The notes beneath the pieces were generated by a model. The model made no database searches, was not told the origin of the DNA, and saw only the letters and a list, made by a program, of their open reading frames with translations. Below are positions 16,218-25,605 of a stretch of 64,000 bases of DNA, piece by piece (the first letter of the stretch is position 1; each line of letters opens with the position of its first letter). The stretch comes from Rivularia sp963920925 (lineage in GTDB: Bacteria > Cyanobacteriota > Cyanobacteriia > Cyanobacteriales > Nostocaceae): assembly GCF_963920925.1 (NCBI RefSeq), contig NZ_CAWUDI010000008.1:1-64000 (forward strand), written 5' to 3'. The translations under genes were made by a program, and so were the position numbers.

Positions 16218-18245
16218 CTAATTCACCGTTCCCGTCAAAGGAGAGGAAGCACTGGCATAATCCTTTAGCGGCATTCTTCCGGATAGATATGCTAATCTTC
16301 CGGCAACTGCTGCCATGTTCATAGCGCGTGCCATTGCGGGTGGGTTTTTTGCGAGCGCGATCGCACTATTTATCAGCAAAGCGTCTGCGCCCATTTCCAT
16401 TGCTTGGGCTGCTTCGGATGGGGCACCAATACCAGCATCTACTACTACTGGAATGTTGGCGTTTTCGATAATAATTTTGATGTTAGCGGTGGTTTGCAAT
16501 CCTTGTCCGGAACCAATTGGTGCTGCTAAAGGCATGACTGTTGCACAACCGACTTCTTCTAAGCGCTTGGCTAGCATCGGATCGGCGTTGATGTAGGGGA
16601 GTACGGCAAAGCCTTCTTTTACTAGCTGTTCGGCGGCTTGCAGGGTGCCGATGGGATCTGGAAGTAAATATTTTGCGTCGGGAATTACTTCTAATTTGAC
16701 GAAGTTATTATCTTCTTGTCCGAGAATTTTTGCCATTTCTCTTCCCAAACGAGCGACGCGAATTGCTTCTTCTGCGGTTTTACATCCTGCTGTATTAGGT
16801 AACATCCATATTTTGTTCCAGTCTAAGGCTTCTGCTAAACCTTCATGTCCGGGAGCATTAGTTTGAACTCTACGTACTGCAACTGTAACTATTTGGCATT
16901 CGCTCTTGTCTACGCTTTGCTGCATTTCGGCAATATTTCCATATTTACCCGTACCCGTCATTAGACGCGATGTAAATTCTTTACCAGCTATTATTAGTTT
17001 GGAATCTTGAATTGAATCTTCAATCAGTAATGCATTTATACCGTTTGTTTGTGAGGAGTTATTACCGTTAGAGAAATTTACTGAAGAAGTCAGCATGGCG
17101 GTAGATGTAGATGATGAATTATGGAAGCGCGAATAATGGAAGTGGGTTAGCAACGAATCGGATTTTTCTTCTAGAACTATATCGGCAACTAATTTTGCTG
17201 TAATCGGTGTTAGCAGAATACCATTGCGATGATGACCAGTGGCAAGTATTAAGTTTTTACAAGAGCTATTACCGAGGATGGGTAATTCATCGGGAGTACT
17301 AGGGCGAAATCCCCACCAAAATTCTTCGATGGGATAATTTTGCAGTTGAGGATATAGCCGAATAGCTGCTTGAAGTAAAGTTTGAATGCCTACAGGTGTA
17401 TTTCCAGGAGTAAAACCTACATCTTCGCAAGTAGCCCCAATTATAATTCTTCCATCGCGTCTAGGTACGATATAAATATTATCACCATACAAGACTCTAC
17501 CTAAAGGCAATTCTGGAGAAGACAAAGGTATTTTGACGCTCAACATTTGCCCCTTGACAGGGCGCACGGGCAAAGGAAATAACTCATTACTCCAAGCTCC
17601 CGTTGCTAACACGTATTTAGAAGCGCGGAGCGTGCCAGCATCCGTTTGTATGCCCTTGACAACTCCATGCTGCTGAATAATTCCTTTTACCGTAATACCT
17701 TCTTGAATTTCTACACCAAGATTTTCAGCAGCATTTAAAAGAGTTTGAAATAAAGCGCGATTATCAACTTGAGCATCTTCAGGGTACCACCAACCGCCGA
17801 TTACTTCTTCACTCAATCCCGGTTGGTATTGATGGATTGTTTGTTTGTCTAACCAATTTTTAGGAGAGGGGGAAGAGGGGGAAGAGGGGGAGATGGGGGG
17901 AAATTTATTTTTATTTTCTCCTTGTCCCCTTTTCTCCTTGTCTCCTTGTCCCTCATAAACCGGGGCTAAAATACCGCAAGCCCAATAACCAGTATCTAAA
18001 CCTGTAATTTCTTCTAATTTTTTCGTCCAATCTGGATATAAATATAGCGAACGATTGCACAATTCCAGCATAGCCCTATCGGCAATTCGTTCGGCAGAAG
18101 GTGCGAGCATTCCAGCTGCGGCTGTGGCTGCTGCTGCTTTAGAGTTTCGGCTGATCGCGGTGACTTTTGCACCACGTAGCTTGAGTTCAATGGCTGTTGC
18201 TAAGCCGATAACACCGCCACCAATAATTAAAATATCACTAGTCAT
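16218..18245 (-). CDS. thiO-thiG: Bifunctional glycine oxidase / thiazole synthase (ThiO-ThiG fusion)
   Basis: 675 residues catalysing two consecutive steps of thiamine thiazole synthesis: FAD-dependent oxidation of glycine to iminoglycine (ThiO) and condensation with deoxyxylulose phosphate and ThiS-thiocarboxylate (ThiG). The N-terminal half has the FAD motif ILIIGGGVIGLATAIEL (5-21) and ends near GHHRNGILLTPITA. After a linker (about 370-405) comes ThiG from LIIAGKEFTSRLMTGTGKY, with the Schiff-base Lys region VKLEVIPDAKYLLPDP and VVDAGIGAPSEAAQAMEMG. The fusion is usual in cyanobacteria. Residues about 97-129 (GQGDKEKRGQGENKNK, then PPISPSSPSSPSP) are encoded by 85 bases of intergenic-type G/C-rich repeat, an in-frame insertion. 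A MITE ends about 50 bases upstream. No TPP riboswitch was recognised. Confidence 0.95.
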   Translation of the reverse strand: MTSDILIIGGGVIGLATAIELKLRGAKVTAISRNSKAAAATAAAGMLAPSAERIADRAMLELCNRSLYLYPDWTKKLEEITGLDTGYWACGILAPVYEGQGDKEKRGQGENKNKFPPISPSSPSSPSPKNWLDKQTIHQYQPGLSEEVIGGWWYPEDAQVDNRALFQTLLNAAENLGVEIQEGITVKGIIQQHGVVKGIQTDAGTLRASKYVLATGAWSNELFPLPVRPVKGQMLSVKIPLSSPELPLGRVLYGDNIYIVPRRDGRIIIGATCEDVGFTPGNTPVGIQTLLQAAIRLYPQLQNYPIEEFWWGFRPSTPDELPILGNSSCKNLILATGHHRNGILLTPITAKLVADIVLEEKSDSLLTHFHYSRFHNSSSTSTAMLTSSVNFSNGNNSSQTNGINALLIEDSIQDSKLIIAGKEFTSRLMTGTGKYGNIAEMQQSVDKSECQIVTVAVRRVQTNAPGHEGLAEALDWNKIWMLPNTAGCKTAEEAIRVARLGREMAKILGQEDNNFVKLEVIPDAKYLLPDPIGTLQAAEQLVKEGFAVLPYINADPMLAKRLEEVGCATVMPLAAPIGSGQGLQTTANIKIIIENANIPVVVDAGIGAPSEAAQAMEMGADALLINSAIALAKNPPAMARAMNMAAVAGRLAYLSGRMPLKDYASASSPLTGTVN

Positions 18246-18606
18246 TAGTCAGCCAGTCCCGCCGTCGTTAGTTATTACTAACTAGTAACAAATAACTAAG
18301 TAGGTGAGTACAAATAAATATAATACGCTTGGTCATTGCGAGGAACGAAGCAATCCCAGTCACTGCGGTTGCTTCGTCGTTCCTCCTCGCAATGACATCT
18401 TACATTTAATTATGCCTACCTACTTACTGACCTAGAGACTATTTGTAAAATAAATCTTAAGCTCTTAATAGTATTAGAGAAACTGGGTTTTTGATCGGAA
18501 AAGGTACGAGATAATTCAATACCCCCCCAAATGCAAACCCCCAGTAACAATTAACGATGTTCGCTTTGCAAAAACTCTGATAACTGCTAAGTGCTAACTG
18601 GTATTC
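18246..18606. other. Intergenic region with MITE upstream of thiO-thiG
   Basis: It holds the TA-flanked MITE at 18297-18426. The remainder (18427-18606) is gene-free and contains a C-run near 18523. The position of the MITE means it may affect or contain the promoter of thiO-thiG. Confidence 0.6.
18297..18426. repeat. TA-flanked MITE, copy 2
   Basis: Ends TAAGTAGGTGAGTACAAATA and TTATGCCTACCTACTTA are inverted repeats with TA at both outer edges. An internal near-palindrome reads GTCATTGCGAGGAACGAAGC ... CTTCGTCGTTCCTCCTCGCA. It has no coding capacity. Confidence 0.85.
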
Positions 18607-18978
18607 TTACCATAAAGCGCGAATTGGTGCCTTACTACCAGATGTGTTGCTTGGTGATTGTGCGGTAGAATCACTTCCAGTTGTGGATGTGTTGCCTTGA
18701 GCGGTTGTTGTTGGCACACTGCGAACAGTTCTAGGGTTAGTAGTATCATTCTGAGCAACGCTTTCCTCACCGCTTTGTCCAGAAGAACCGCCACTAGAAC
18801 CACCAGCGCCAGTTGCAGTACTATTAACATTAATATTCGCTGGAAGGACTTGCGATTGTCTTCCTTTTGTAGGAACTTGTGCGTTACGTCCGTCCATAGG
18901 AAAATTGATTCCCAACAATGTGCCTAGCAAAATTGCCAAGCCTCCAGCCATCAAAATTAAAGGTGTCCATCTACCCAT
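18607..18978 (-). CDS. Ser/Gly/Thr-rich protein with N-terminal membrane anchor
   Basis: 123 residues: a membrane helix at the N-terminus (PLILMAGGLAILLGTLLGI), then a low-complexity Ser/Gly/Thr/Asn tail (for example GAGGSSGGSSGQSGEES) ending in KAPIRALW. AAGGAGAT precedes the ATG by about ten bases, which supports translation. The tail would lie outside the cytoplasm or in the lumen. No function is recognisable. Another frame of the same stretch also lacks stops for 78 codons but has no start context. Confidence 0.7.
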   Translation of the reverse strand: MGRWTPLILMAGGLAILLGTLLGINFPMDGRNAQVPTKGRQSQVLPANINVNSTATGAGGSSGGSSGQSGEESVAQNDTTNPRTVRSVPTTTAQGNTSTTGSDSTAQSPSNTSGSKAPIRALW

Positions 18979-19404
18979 TTTCTGTTTTATCTCCTTTTCA
19001 AACGAAATGGTATCTTGTGTTACTTACTGATTTTTTAATTATCCTTCTGCAGAAAAATACTTTGACCTATGTCAAAAATTTTTCAGCCAGTGAAATCGTT
19101 CCGCACCGCGAACCTTGGATTTGAACTATACGGCTATTGCACTCTGTAAACTTGCTCTTATTACTAACAGTTGATTGTTAATTACTGTATTCACTGCTGT
19201 TATAAAGGTCAATGCCATTTTGCTGCCTTTTAAAAATTTAGCCAAAATTTAGCCTTTTATTTCAAACTGCAACATTGGGATTGCATAGGAAATATTGTCG
19301 ATTATTGAGCTAAAAGAACAGGCATCTTACGTTACCAAACTGGCAAATTATTGTTGTATATTTACACATTGCCATCTTCAGTTGTCGCTCTACTCTCTAT
19401 AATT
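18979..19404. other. Divergent intergenic region upstream of cimA
   Basis: About 425 bases with no gene between two divergently transcribed genes. It is AT-rich and has no obvious repeat. A tandem TTTAGCCAAAATTTAGCC pair lies at about 19237-19256. Promoters for both neighbours must lie here. Confidence 0.5.
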
Positions 19405-21012
19405 ATGATTGTAAATTCCTCACACCAACTTTGGATCTACGACACCACGCTACGAGATGGTACTCAGCGTGAAGGTTTATCAGTTTCGCTGGAAGATAAA
19501 TTACGTATCGCAAGAAGACTAGATGAACTGGGAATTCCTTTTATTGAAGGTGGTTGGCCGGGGGCTAATCCTAAAGACGTACAGCTTTTTTGGCAATTGC
19601 AAGAACAACCGCTTAAACAAGCACAAATTGTTCCTTTTTGCTCAACAAGACGACCGAACAAATCGGCAAGTTCCGAACCTATGTTGCAAGCTATTCTTGC
19701 TGCAAGTACTTTATGGGTAACTATTTTTGGCAAGTCCTGGGATTTACACGTTACTGAAGGTCTGAAAACAAGTTTAGCAGAAAATTTAGAAATGATTCGC
19801 GATACTATCGAGTATCTTCGCACTCAAAACCGTCGCGTTATATACGATGCGGAACACTGGTTTGACGGTTACAAGCACAATCGGGATTATGCTTTACAAA
19901 CTATCAAAACTGCTATTGCTGCTGGTGCCGAATGGTTAGTTTTATGTGATACGAATGGCGGTACTTTACCTCACGAAGTTTCCCAAATCGTTACCGATGT
20001 AATTAAAAGCTGTCCCCCAGGTATTCAACTGGGTATTCACACTCATAACGACTCGGATACGGCGATCGCCAATGCTTTAGCTGGGGTAATGGCGGGAGTG
20101 CAGATGGTACAAGGTACAATCAATGGCTATGGCGAACGCTGCGGTAATGCCAATCTTTGTTCTTTGATTCCGAATTTACAATTAAAGTTGGGTTACAACT
20201 GCATTGCTCCTAACCAGCTATCTCAACTTGCTCAAGCTAGTCGGTTTGTGAGCGAAGTAGTCAACCTTGCTCCTGACGATCATGCTCCTTTTGTTGGACG
20301 TTCGGCTTTTGCTCATAAAGGAGGTATTCACGTATCGGCAGTACAAAGAAATCCGCTGACTTACGAACACATCGAACCAGAAAAAATCGGAAATTGTCGC
20401 CGCATAGTAATTTCCGAACAAGCAGGAGTCAGCAACGTTTTAATGAAAGCCCGTGGATTTGGCATTGAACTTGATAAAAACCATCCAGCAACGCGGGAAA
20501 TATTGCAGCGTCTGAAAGAATTAGAAAGTCAAGGATATCAATTTGAAGCAGCAGAAGCTAGTTTTGAATTATTGATGCGTGAAGCTTTACAAACTCGTCC
20601 CTCTTGGTTCCAAGTTAAAGGCTTTCAAATTCACTGCGATTTAGGAAAAATCTTAGACACAACCAAAGCGCTCGCAACAGTTAAAGTTGCCGTAAACAAC
20701 GAAGATATTTGGGAAGCAGCGGAAGGAAACGGGCCAGTTGCAGCCCTAGACGCAGCTTTACGTAAAGCTTTGATTAAATTCTATCCCCAAATCGAGACAT
20801 TTGAACTCACAGACTACAAAGTCAGAATTCTCAACGGACACACCGGAACCTCAGCCACCACCCGCGCAATGGTGGAACTAGGAAACGGACAACAACGCTG
20901 GACAACAATAGGAGTTTCTAACAATATATTAGAAGCCTCTTATCAAGCAGTAGTTGAAGGATTGGAATACGGTTTACTTTTGCACTCGCAATTGAATGCT
21001 GAAGTTGGGTAA
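19405..21012 (+). CDS. cimA: Citramalate synthase
   Basis: Condenses pyruvate and acetyl-CoA to (R)-citramalate, the entry to the threonine-independent isoleucine route. From the ATG at 19405 the protein has 535 residues, the normal size; a TTG 54 bases upstream is open but lies in unlikely N-terminal sequence. Signatures: LWIYDTTLRDGTQREGLSVS, EGGWPGANPKD, VIYDAEHWFDGYKHN, LCDTNGGTLPHEV, the metal-binding HTHNDSDTAIANAL and GTINGYGERCGNANL, then a C-terminal LeuA-type allosteric domain (about 390-530). The EGGWPGANPKD loop and YDAEHWFDGY separate it from 2-isopropylmalate synthase. The gene stands alone. Confidence 0.95.
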   Translation: MIVNSSHQLWIYDTTLRDGTQREGLSVSLEDKLRIARRLDELGIPFIEGGWPGANPKDVQLFWQLQEQPLKQAQIVPFCSTRRPNKSASSEPMLQAILAASTLWVTIFGKSWDLHVTEGLKTSLAENLEMIRDTIEYLRTQNRRVIYDAEHWFDGYKHNRDYALQTIKTAIAAGAEWLVLCDTNGGTLPHEVSQIVTDVIKSCPPGIQLGIHTHNDSDTAIANALAGVMAGVQMVQGTINGYGERCGNANLCSLIPNLQLKLGYNCIAPNQLSQLAQASRFVSEVVNLAPDDHAPFVGRSAFAHKGGIHVSAVQRNPLTYEHIEPEKIGNCRRIVISEQAGVSNVLMKARGFGIELDKNHPATREILQRLKELESQGYQFEAAEASFELLMREALQTRPSWFQVKGFQIHCDLGKILDTTKALATVKVAVNNEDIWEAAEGNGPVAALDAALRKALIKFYPQIETFELTDYKVRILNGHTGTSATTRAMVELGNGQQRWTTIGVSNNILEASYQAVVEGLEYGLLLHSQLNAEVG

Positions 21013-21217
21013 TTGGTAATGGGGATTGGGCATGGGGGATTGGGCATTGGAGATGGGGAGACAAGGGGACAAGGGGACAAGGTGAAGACGGGACTTACTC
21101 ACTACTGCTAACTCCTAACTCCTAACTCTCAATCCAAAATCTAAAACAAAAGCATCCGTTGTTAAAATCTAAAATCCAAAATCCAATGCCCAATCCCCTA
21201 TGCCCTATTCCCACTCT

Positions 21218-21448
21218 TTATATATTCTCCCAAGCTTGTGCTACGACTTGACTTAACCAACGACGTTGCTGTTTATCAAGCACAGCATCTTCTGCTAAAA
21301 CTTGGTTTGTTAATTCTTCTAATGATTGACCTTGAGAACGGACAAATTTTATTACGCCTGCTATTGCTACAGCAACAAGTTCCTCATCAACCGGCTGTTG
21401 CTTCATAGCAAATATTTCTTGGGGGTTATCTGGGATGGGATAATTCAT
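21218..21448 (-). CDS. Small conserved cyanobacterial protein of unknown function
   Basis: 76 residues, mostly helical and acidic: IFAMKQQPVDEELVAVAIAG, then KFVRSQGQSLEELTNQVLAE and RRWLSQVVAQAWENI. No signal peptide or membrane segment. I do not recognise a functional family. It is transcribed opposite to cimA, and the 200 bases between the two stop codons hold STRR units. Confidence 0.65.
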   Translation of the reverse strand: MNYPIPDNPQEIFAMKQQPVDEELVAVAIAGVIKFVRSQGQSLEELTNQVLAEDAVLDKQQRRWLSQVVAQAWENI

Positions 21449-21607
21449 GGCGTGTGTGTGTGAATAATTAAAGGAACAAAAAAACTTGCAAACTCTTAAA
21501 CTTTCTTTACAGAATATTTATTTAACTGATAGGGGGGAGTTTACCGTGATTTACAACTTTCTTAAATCTGTCTTAATGAGTAGATTTTGGGGAAATGGCC
21601 ACTAAAA

Positions 21608-23689
21608 ATGAAAGAAATTCTTTATTTAGAAGTCCCAACGACCGATACAGCAGTAGTAAGAAACTGGTTGCAAACTGAATTTGAACCGGGAACTTGCGAC
21701 AAAATATTAACGTCTGATGGCATTCGCTTGAAGTCGTCCGATCCTACAGCTGCCAGTGCAAATATTGCGGAAAAGTTACCCAACGAATTATCCGTATTCG
21801 TGTGGAATGTGCAGCGAACCACGTATTTGAAGGTGTTTCGATGGGGAGATAAATTCCAACAAGAGACACAAATTATACAACAACTAACTAATAAGATCCG
21901 AAATAGCTTTCCCCATCATTATCCCGAACCACCGACGATTGATTTGTCCAAACAATCAATCTTTGAAGCTTTAGCTCCTTATTATCCCCTTACCGTTAAG
22001 TATTTTCAGAAAATGCCTAACGGGGAATACGATCTAAACCGTGCTTACTGGTGGGAACAACGTTGGCGTGAAGGTGTAAGGAATCCCCAGGAGCCGAGGC
22101 AGGTTATTTTTTCCCATTCCCCCACTCCCCCCCTCTCCCCCTCCCCCCCTCCAACTTACGACTTAATCTACATCGGCGGGGCATTAGGAGTTATCCATGC
22201 GGCAGTGATGGCAAGATTGGGCTATAAAGTGCTGTTGCTGGAGCGTTTACCTTTTGGAAAAATGAATCGGGAGTGGAATATTTCCCGTTTAGAAATTCAA
22301 AGTTTGGTAAATCTGGGTTTACTAACTTCTGCTGAAGTGGAATCAGTTATTGCTCGTGAGTATAAAGACGGATTTAATAAATTTTTTGATGCTTATATTC
22401 CGGATAAACTTAAAGCGTCGATTCTACATACGCCAACCGTACTTAATATACCTTTGAAATCAGAAAATTTTCTGAAATTATGTGGTGAAAAGTTGCGAGC
22501 AGCAGGTGGCGACATCTGGGATGAAACGGAGTTTATCAAGGCTGATATTGATGCATCTCAAGTTATTTTGACGGTTAAGGATTTACCATCGCAAACCCAA
22601 AACCAAGTTAGTGGAAGATTGCTAGTAGATGCAATGGGAACGGCATCACCGATCGCATGGCAACTCAACCCAAAACGTGCTTTTGACAGCGTATGCCCGA
22701 CAGTCGGAGCGGTTGTAGAAAGCGGATTTGAACCACAAGTCTGGGATTCAAAATACGGCGATGTTCTTAACAGTCATGGAGATATTTCGCGGGGAAGACA
22801 GTTAATTTGGGAATTATTTCCTGGAGAAAACGAAGAATTAACTATTTACTTGTTTCACTATCACCAGGTAAATGCAGAGAATCCCGGTTCTTTAATGGAA
22901 ATGTACGAAGACTTTTTTACCATTTTGCCAGAATATCGCCGTTGCGATATGGACAAACTCGTGTGGAAAAAGCCTACGTTCGGATATATACCGGGACATT
23001 TCAGTGTAGGAAGTCGCGATCGCACTGTTGCTTTTAATCGTTTAATCGCGATTGGTGATGCAGCATCGCTCCAGTCTCCCTTGGTATTTACCGGCTTTGG
23101 TTCTTTAGTACGCAATCTAGAAAGATTAACCCAACTTTTAGATACTGCGCTCAAGCATGACTTACTTTCTGCAAAACATCTCAATCAAATTCGCGCTTTC
23201 CAAAATAATATTGCCGTAACTTGGATGTTTTCTAAAGGTATGATGGTTCCCACCGGAAAATTTATACCGCCAGAGCGCATCAACGCCATGCTGAATAACT
23301 TCTTTGGGTTGTTAGCTGACGAACCTATAGAAGTTGCCGATAACTTTATTAAAGACAGATTCACTTTATCAACCTTTAATCGACTTGCATTAAAAGCAGC
23401 CAAGAAAAATCCCGCATTACTCTTGTGGATTTGGCAACTTGCGGGTGCAAAAGATTTACTTAGATGGGTTGGTAATTATATTGACTTTACTCGTCACAGC
23501 ATAGTCAGTGCTGTATTTGGTAAATTATTTGGGAAATTTGTCAGTCAAATGCAGCCAAAACTAGAACCTCGCTTTCCAGCACTGTGGTTAAAGCTTTTGG
23601 CGATGAATTATGCCCTAAGTGCGGGTAAACCACTTTCCCAAAACCAAAATTATCAACCCAAAGTTGAAAGTAATCAGTTGACAGTGTAG
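21608..23689 (+). CDS. CruA/CruP-family FAD-dependent lycopene cyclase-like protein
   Basis: About 693 residues from the ATG at 21608; a TTG seven codons upstream is open but less likely. The N-terminal 165-residue domain (MKEILYLEVPTTDTAAV-like start) precedes an FAD Rossmann motif YDLIYIGGALGVIHAAVMA and LLLERLPFGKMNREWNISR. LVDAMGTASPIAWQ and IAIGDAASLQSPLVFTGFGS follow. This layout fits the CruA/CruP carotenoid cyclase group of cyanobacteria and green bacteria, acting on lycopene in membranes; I lean to CruP but cannot separate the paralogues by eye. Residues about 169-183 (SHSPTPPLSPSPPPT) are encoded by a C-rich repeat just before the FAD domain and look like an in-frame repeat insertion in a linker. 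Confidence 0.75.
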   Translation: MKEILYLEVPTTDTAVVRNWLQTEFEPGTCDKILTSDGIRLKSSDPTAASANIAEKLPNELSVFVWNVQRTTYLKVFRWGDKFQQETQIIQQLTNKIRNSFPHHYPEPPTIDLSKQSIFEALAPYYPLTVKYFQKMPNGEYDLNRAYWWEQRWREGVRNPQEPRQVIFSHSPTPPLSPSPPPTYDLIYIGGALGVIHAAVMARLGYKVLLLERLPFGKMNREWNISRLEIQSLVNLGLLTSAEVESVIAREYKDGFNKFFDAYIPDKLKASILHTPTVLNIPLKSENFLKLCGEKLRAAGGDIWDETEFIKADIDASQVILTVKDLPSQTQNQVSGRLLVDAMGTASPIAWQLNPKRAFDSVCPTVGAVVESGFEPQVWDSKYGDVLNSHGDISRGRQLIWELFPGENEELTIYLFHYHQVNAENPGSLMEMYEDFFTILPEYRRCDMDKLVWKKPTFGYIPGHFSVGSRDRTVAFNRLIAIGDAASLQSPLVFTGFGSLVRNLERLTQLLDTALKHDLLSAKHLNQIRAFQNNIAVTWMFSKGMMVPTGKFIPPERINAMLNNFFGLLADEPIEVADNFIKDRFTLSTFNRLALKAAKKNPALLLWIWQLAGAKDLLRWVGNYIDFTRHSIVSAVFGKLFGKFVSQMQPKLEPRFPALWLKLLAMNYALSAGKPLSQNQNYQPKVESNQLTV

Positions 23690-24003
23690 AGACGTAGCAA
23701 TGCTACGTTTTATTGTACGGTGCGTTAGGACTTTGGTCTAACGCACCAAAATCTATCTGTATTTTACTTCAGTGAAAACCGCTATAATTTTAATTACTTG
23801 TGTAAATATTGATTATTATCTAATCGATCCAAAAAAAACAGTAATTTTGGTTTGTTTTATTTACAGAACTTAGGCATGAATTACGCGGTTACGTCATTAC
23901 GAACGAAGTGAAGTAATCGCAAAGTTTTGTTTTTCTCGCAAGTGTGTAAGCCCTAATTTAAACTGACATACAATTTATACTTTTATAGCTATCAAACCCT
24001 TAC
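23690..24003. other. Intergenic region upstream of the NACHT gene
   Basis: Apart from the terminator hairpin it contains a degenerate repeat at about 23872-23958 (TTAGGCATGAATTACGCG ... CGCAAGTGTGTAAGCCCTAA) sharing GTCATTACGA and AAGTAATCGCAA with the MITE family. No clear ribosome binding site precedes the GTG at 24004. Confidence 0.5.
23692..23711 (+). terminator. Hairpin terminator after the CruA/CruP-type gene
   Basis: ACGTAGCA-A-TGCTACGT followed by TTTATT, directly downstream of the stop codon. It belongs to the GAGACGTAGCA palindrome family of this window. A further inverted pair, GGTGCGTTAGGACTTTGG...CTAACGCACC, is at 23719-23750. Confidence 0.65.
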
Positions 24004-24729
24004 GTGACAACAGTTAACGATTCACAGTTTAAAAGCTATTTAGAAGCCATCAGCGAAAAGTATAAATGCTGGTGGAATCTCTACACGTTGACGGATGCGG
24101 AAGGTAAGAAAAAGCAAGAACAAGAATCTTCATCGCTTTCATCACCTTTTGATTTTGGGTTGATGGTGCAGAGCGTGGAACCTAAGCAAGAAGAAGAAAA
24201 GCAAGAACAAGAAAAGCAAGAAAAACAAAAAATAGAACGTTTACCAGTTTTAGAAGGTATTCGTAAATACGCTGAAAATCATGTGTTGCTGGTGGGTAAA
24301 CCGGGTTCAGGTAAATCGACGGCTTTAGCACGGTTATTGTTAGAAGAATCAAAAGCAGCGAGTTCGTTAAACGACACAACCATTCCCATACTTGTAGAAT
24401 TACGCTATTGGAAAACTTCAATTTTTGAACGTATCCAAGCATTTTTACAACAGCACGATGCAAATTTAAACCTGGATGAAACAACTTTAAAAAATCAACT
24501 GCGTCAAGGTAGATTTTTGCTCCTCATCGACGGTGTAAACGAACTTCCTTCAGAAGAAGCACGACGACAAGTTGCAATATTTCAAAAAGACTACTCCCAG
24601 ACACCAATGATTTTCACAACCAGAGATTTGGGTGTCGGTGGTGATTTGGGAATTGAGAAAAAGTTGGAAATGCAACCCCTAAATCAAACCCAGATGCGCG
24701 AGTTTGTCATGGCTTATCTACCGAGTTGA
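24004..24729 (+). pseudogene. NACHT-domain STAND ATPase, truncated after the core ATPase
   Basis: 241 residues from a GTG. N-terminal residues 1-75 end in a Lys/Glu/Gln-rich linker (KQEEEKQEQEKQEKQ). The NACHT ATPase then shows Walker A LLVGKPGSGKST (about 95-106), Walker B FLLLIDGVNELP (171-182) and the sensor MIFTTRDLG (202-210). STAND ATPases continue for several hundred residues of winged-helix and helical arms before their repeat sensor. Here the frame stops two residues after FVMAYLP, exactly where HEAT-repeat DNA begins in another frame. An out-of-frame deletion between NACHT and HEAT parts is the simplest reading. An intact protein would be an NLR-like immune or cell-death switch. Whether the fragment is still made is unknown. 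Confidence 0.75.
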
Positions 24730-25453
24730 TCCTCTTATTAATGCTTTGAATGATCAAGATTCATATGTTCGTTGGAGAGCCGCAGATGCATTAGTAAAAA
24801 TCGGCAGCGAAAAAGCAGTTGATCCTCTTATTAATGCTTTGAATGATCAAGATTCAGTTGTTCGTAGGAGTGCCGCAGATGCATTAGGAGAAATCGGCAG
24901 CGAAAAAGCAGTTGATCCTCTTATTAATGCTTTGAACAATCAAGATTCCGAAGTTCGTTGGAGAGCCGCAGATGCATTAGGAAAAATCGGCAGCGAAAAA
25001 GCAGTTGATCCTCTTATTAATGCTTTGAATCATCAAGATTCACTTGTTCGTAGGAGAGCCGCATCTGCATTAGGAGAAATCGGCAGCGAAAAAGCAGTTG
25101 ATGCTCTTATTAATGCTTTGAATCATCAAGATTCACTTGTTCGTAGGAGTGCCGCATCTGCATTAAGAAAAATCGCAGGCTCGGATAAAATTTATCCAAT
25201 GTGGCAGTTGCTTTTAGATGATACAACTGAAGCAAAAAATATCATATTAAAAATTCAAGAGCTGTTTAAGTTTTATAATCATGATATTTTCCATTCTCCG
25301 CCGCTAGAAGAAAATAAAAATTCAGATAATCCCACTTCATGGAATACCAATAACTACTATGGAAATATCGGCAACCTAAATACAGGAGATGTCAACATCG
25401 GAGGAAATCAAATAGGTACTCAAAACAATCAAAAAACTGAATCCAACGATTAA
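24704..25453 (+). CDS. HEAT-repeat region (sensor part of the broken NACHT gene) with C-terminal Gly/Asn tag
   Basis: About five HEAT repeats of 31 residues (VDPLINALNDQDS, then VRRSAADALGEIGSEKA), encoded by 93-bp units starting at 24725, 24818, 24911, 25004 and 25097 that are almost identical in DNA. The frame opens inside a repeat: the only nearby start is a TTG at 24704 that lies within the NACHT frame. After a divergent last repeat comes a C-terminal tag, NYYGNIGNLNTGDVNIGGNQ followed by IGTQNN. The same pattern opens the next gene. HEAT solenoids usually recognise ligands; near-identical units suggest recent amplification or gene conversion. This is most likely the 3' half of the truncated NACHT gene. 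Confidence 0.75.
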   Translation: MSWLIYRVDPLINALNDQDSYVRWRAADALVKIGSEKAVDPLINALNDQDSVVRRSAADALGEIGSEKAVDPLINALNNQDSEVRWRAADALGKIGSEKAVDPLINALNHQDSLVRRRAASALGEIGSEKAVDALINALNHQDSLVRRSAASALRKIAGSDKIYPMWQLLLDDTTEAKNIILKIQELFKFYNHDIFHSPPLEENKNSDNPTSWNTNNYYGNIGNLNTGDVNIGGNQIGTQNNQKTESND

Positions 25454-25456
25454 AAA

Positions 25457-25605
25457 TAAGTAGGTTGGCACCAATAAATATAACTATGTAACGAAATGTA
25501 AAAAAGATTGAAACCCTTGCGATGAACCGCAGCTCCGCTGAATGCAACCGAATGCCTCGTCGCAATGACAAAACATAACCACGTTTATTTACACCCACCT
25601 ACTTA
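25457..25605. repeat. TA-flanked MITE, copy 3, between the HEAT and CHAT genes
   Basis: Ends TAAGTAGGTTGGCACCAATA and TTTACACCCACCTACTTA are inverted repeats, with a TA dinucleotide at each outer edge. The A of the right TA (25605) is the first base of the CHAT ATG. Removing the element and one TA leaves only four bases between the HEAT stop (25451-25453) and the CHAT start. Confidence 0.88.

Noticed and set aside
18246..18420. TPP riboswitch upstream of thiO-thiG
   Set aside because: No CTGAGA / ACCTGATCTGG-type core; the region is a MITE.
18594..18830. Alternative minus-strand frame within the Ser/Gly-rich gene
   Set aside because: Overlaps a frame with a membrane helix and a good ribosome binding site; lacks its own start context.
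24725..25190. 93-bp repeats as a non-coding satellite
   Set aside because: The period is a multiple of three and encodes clean HEAT repeats with coding-type substitutions.
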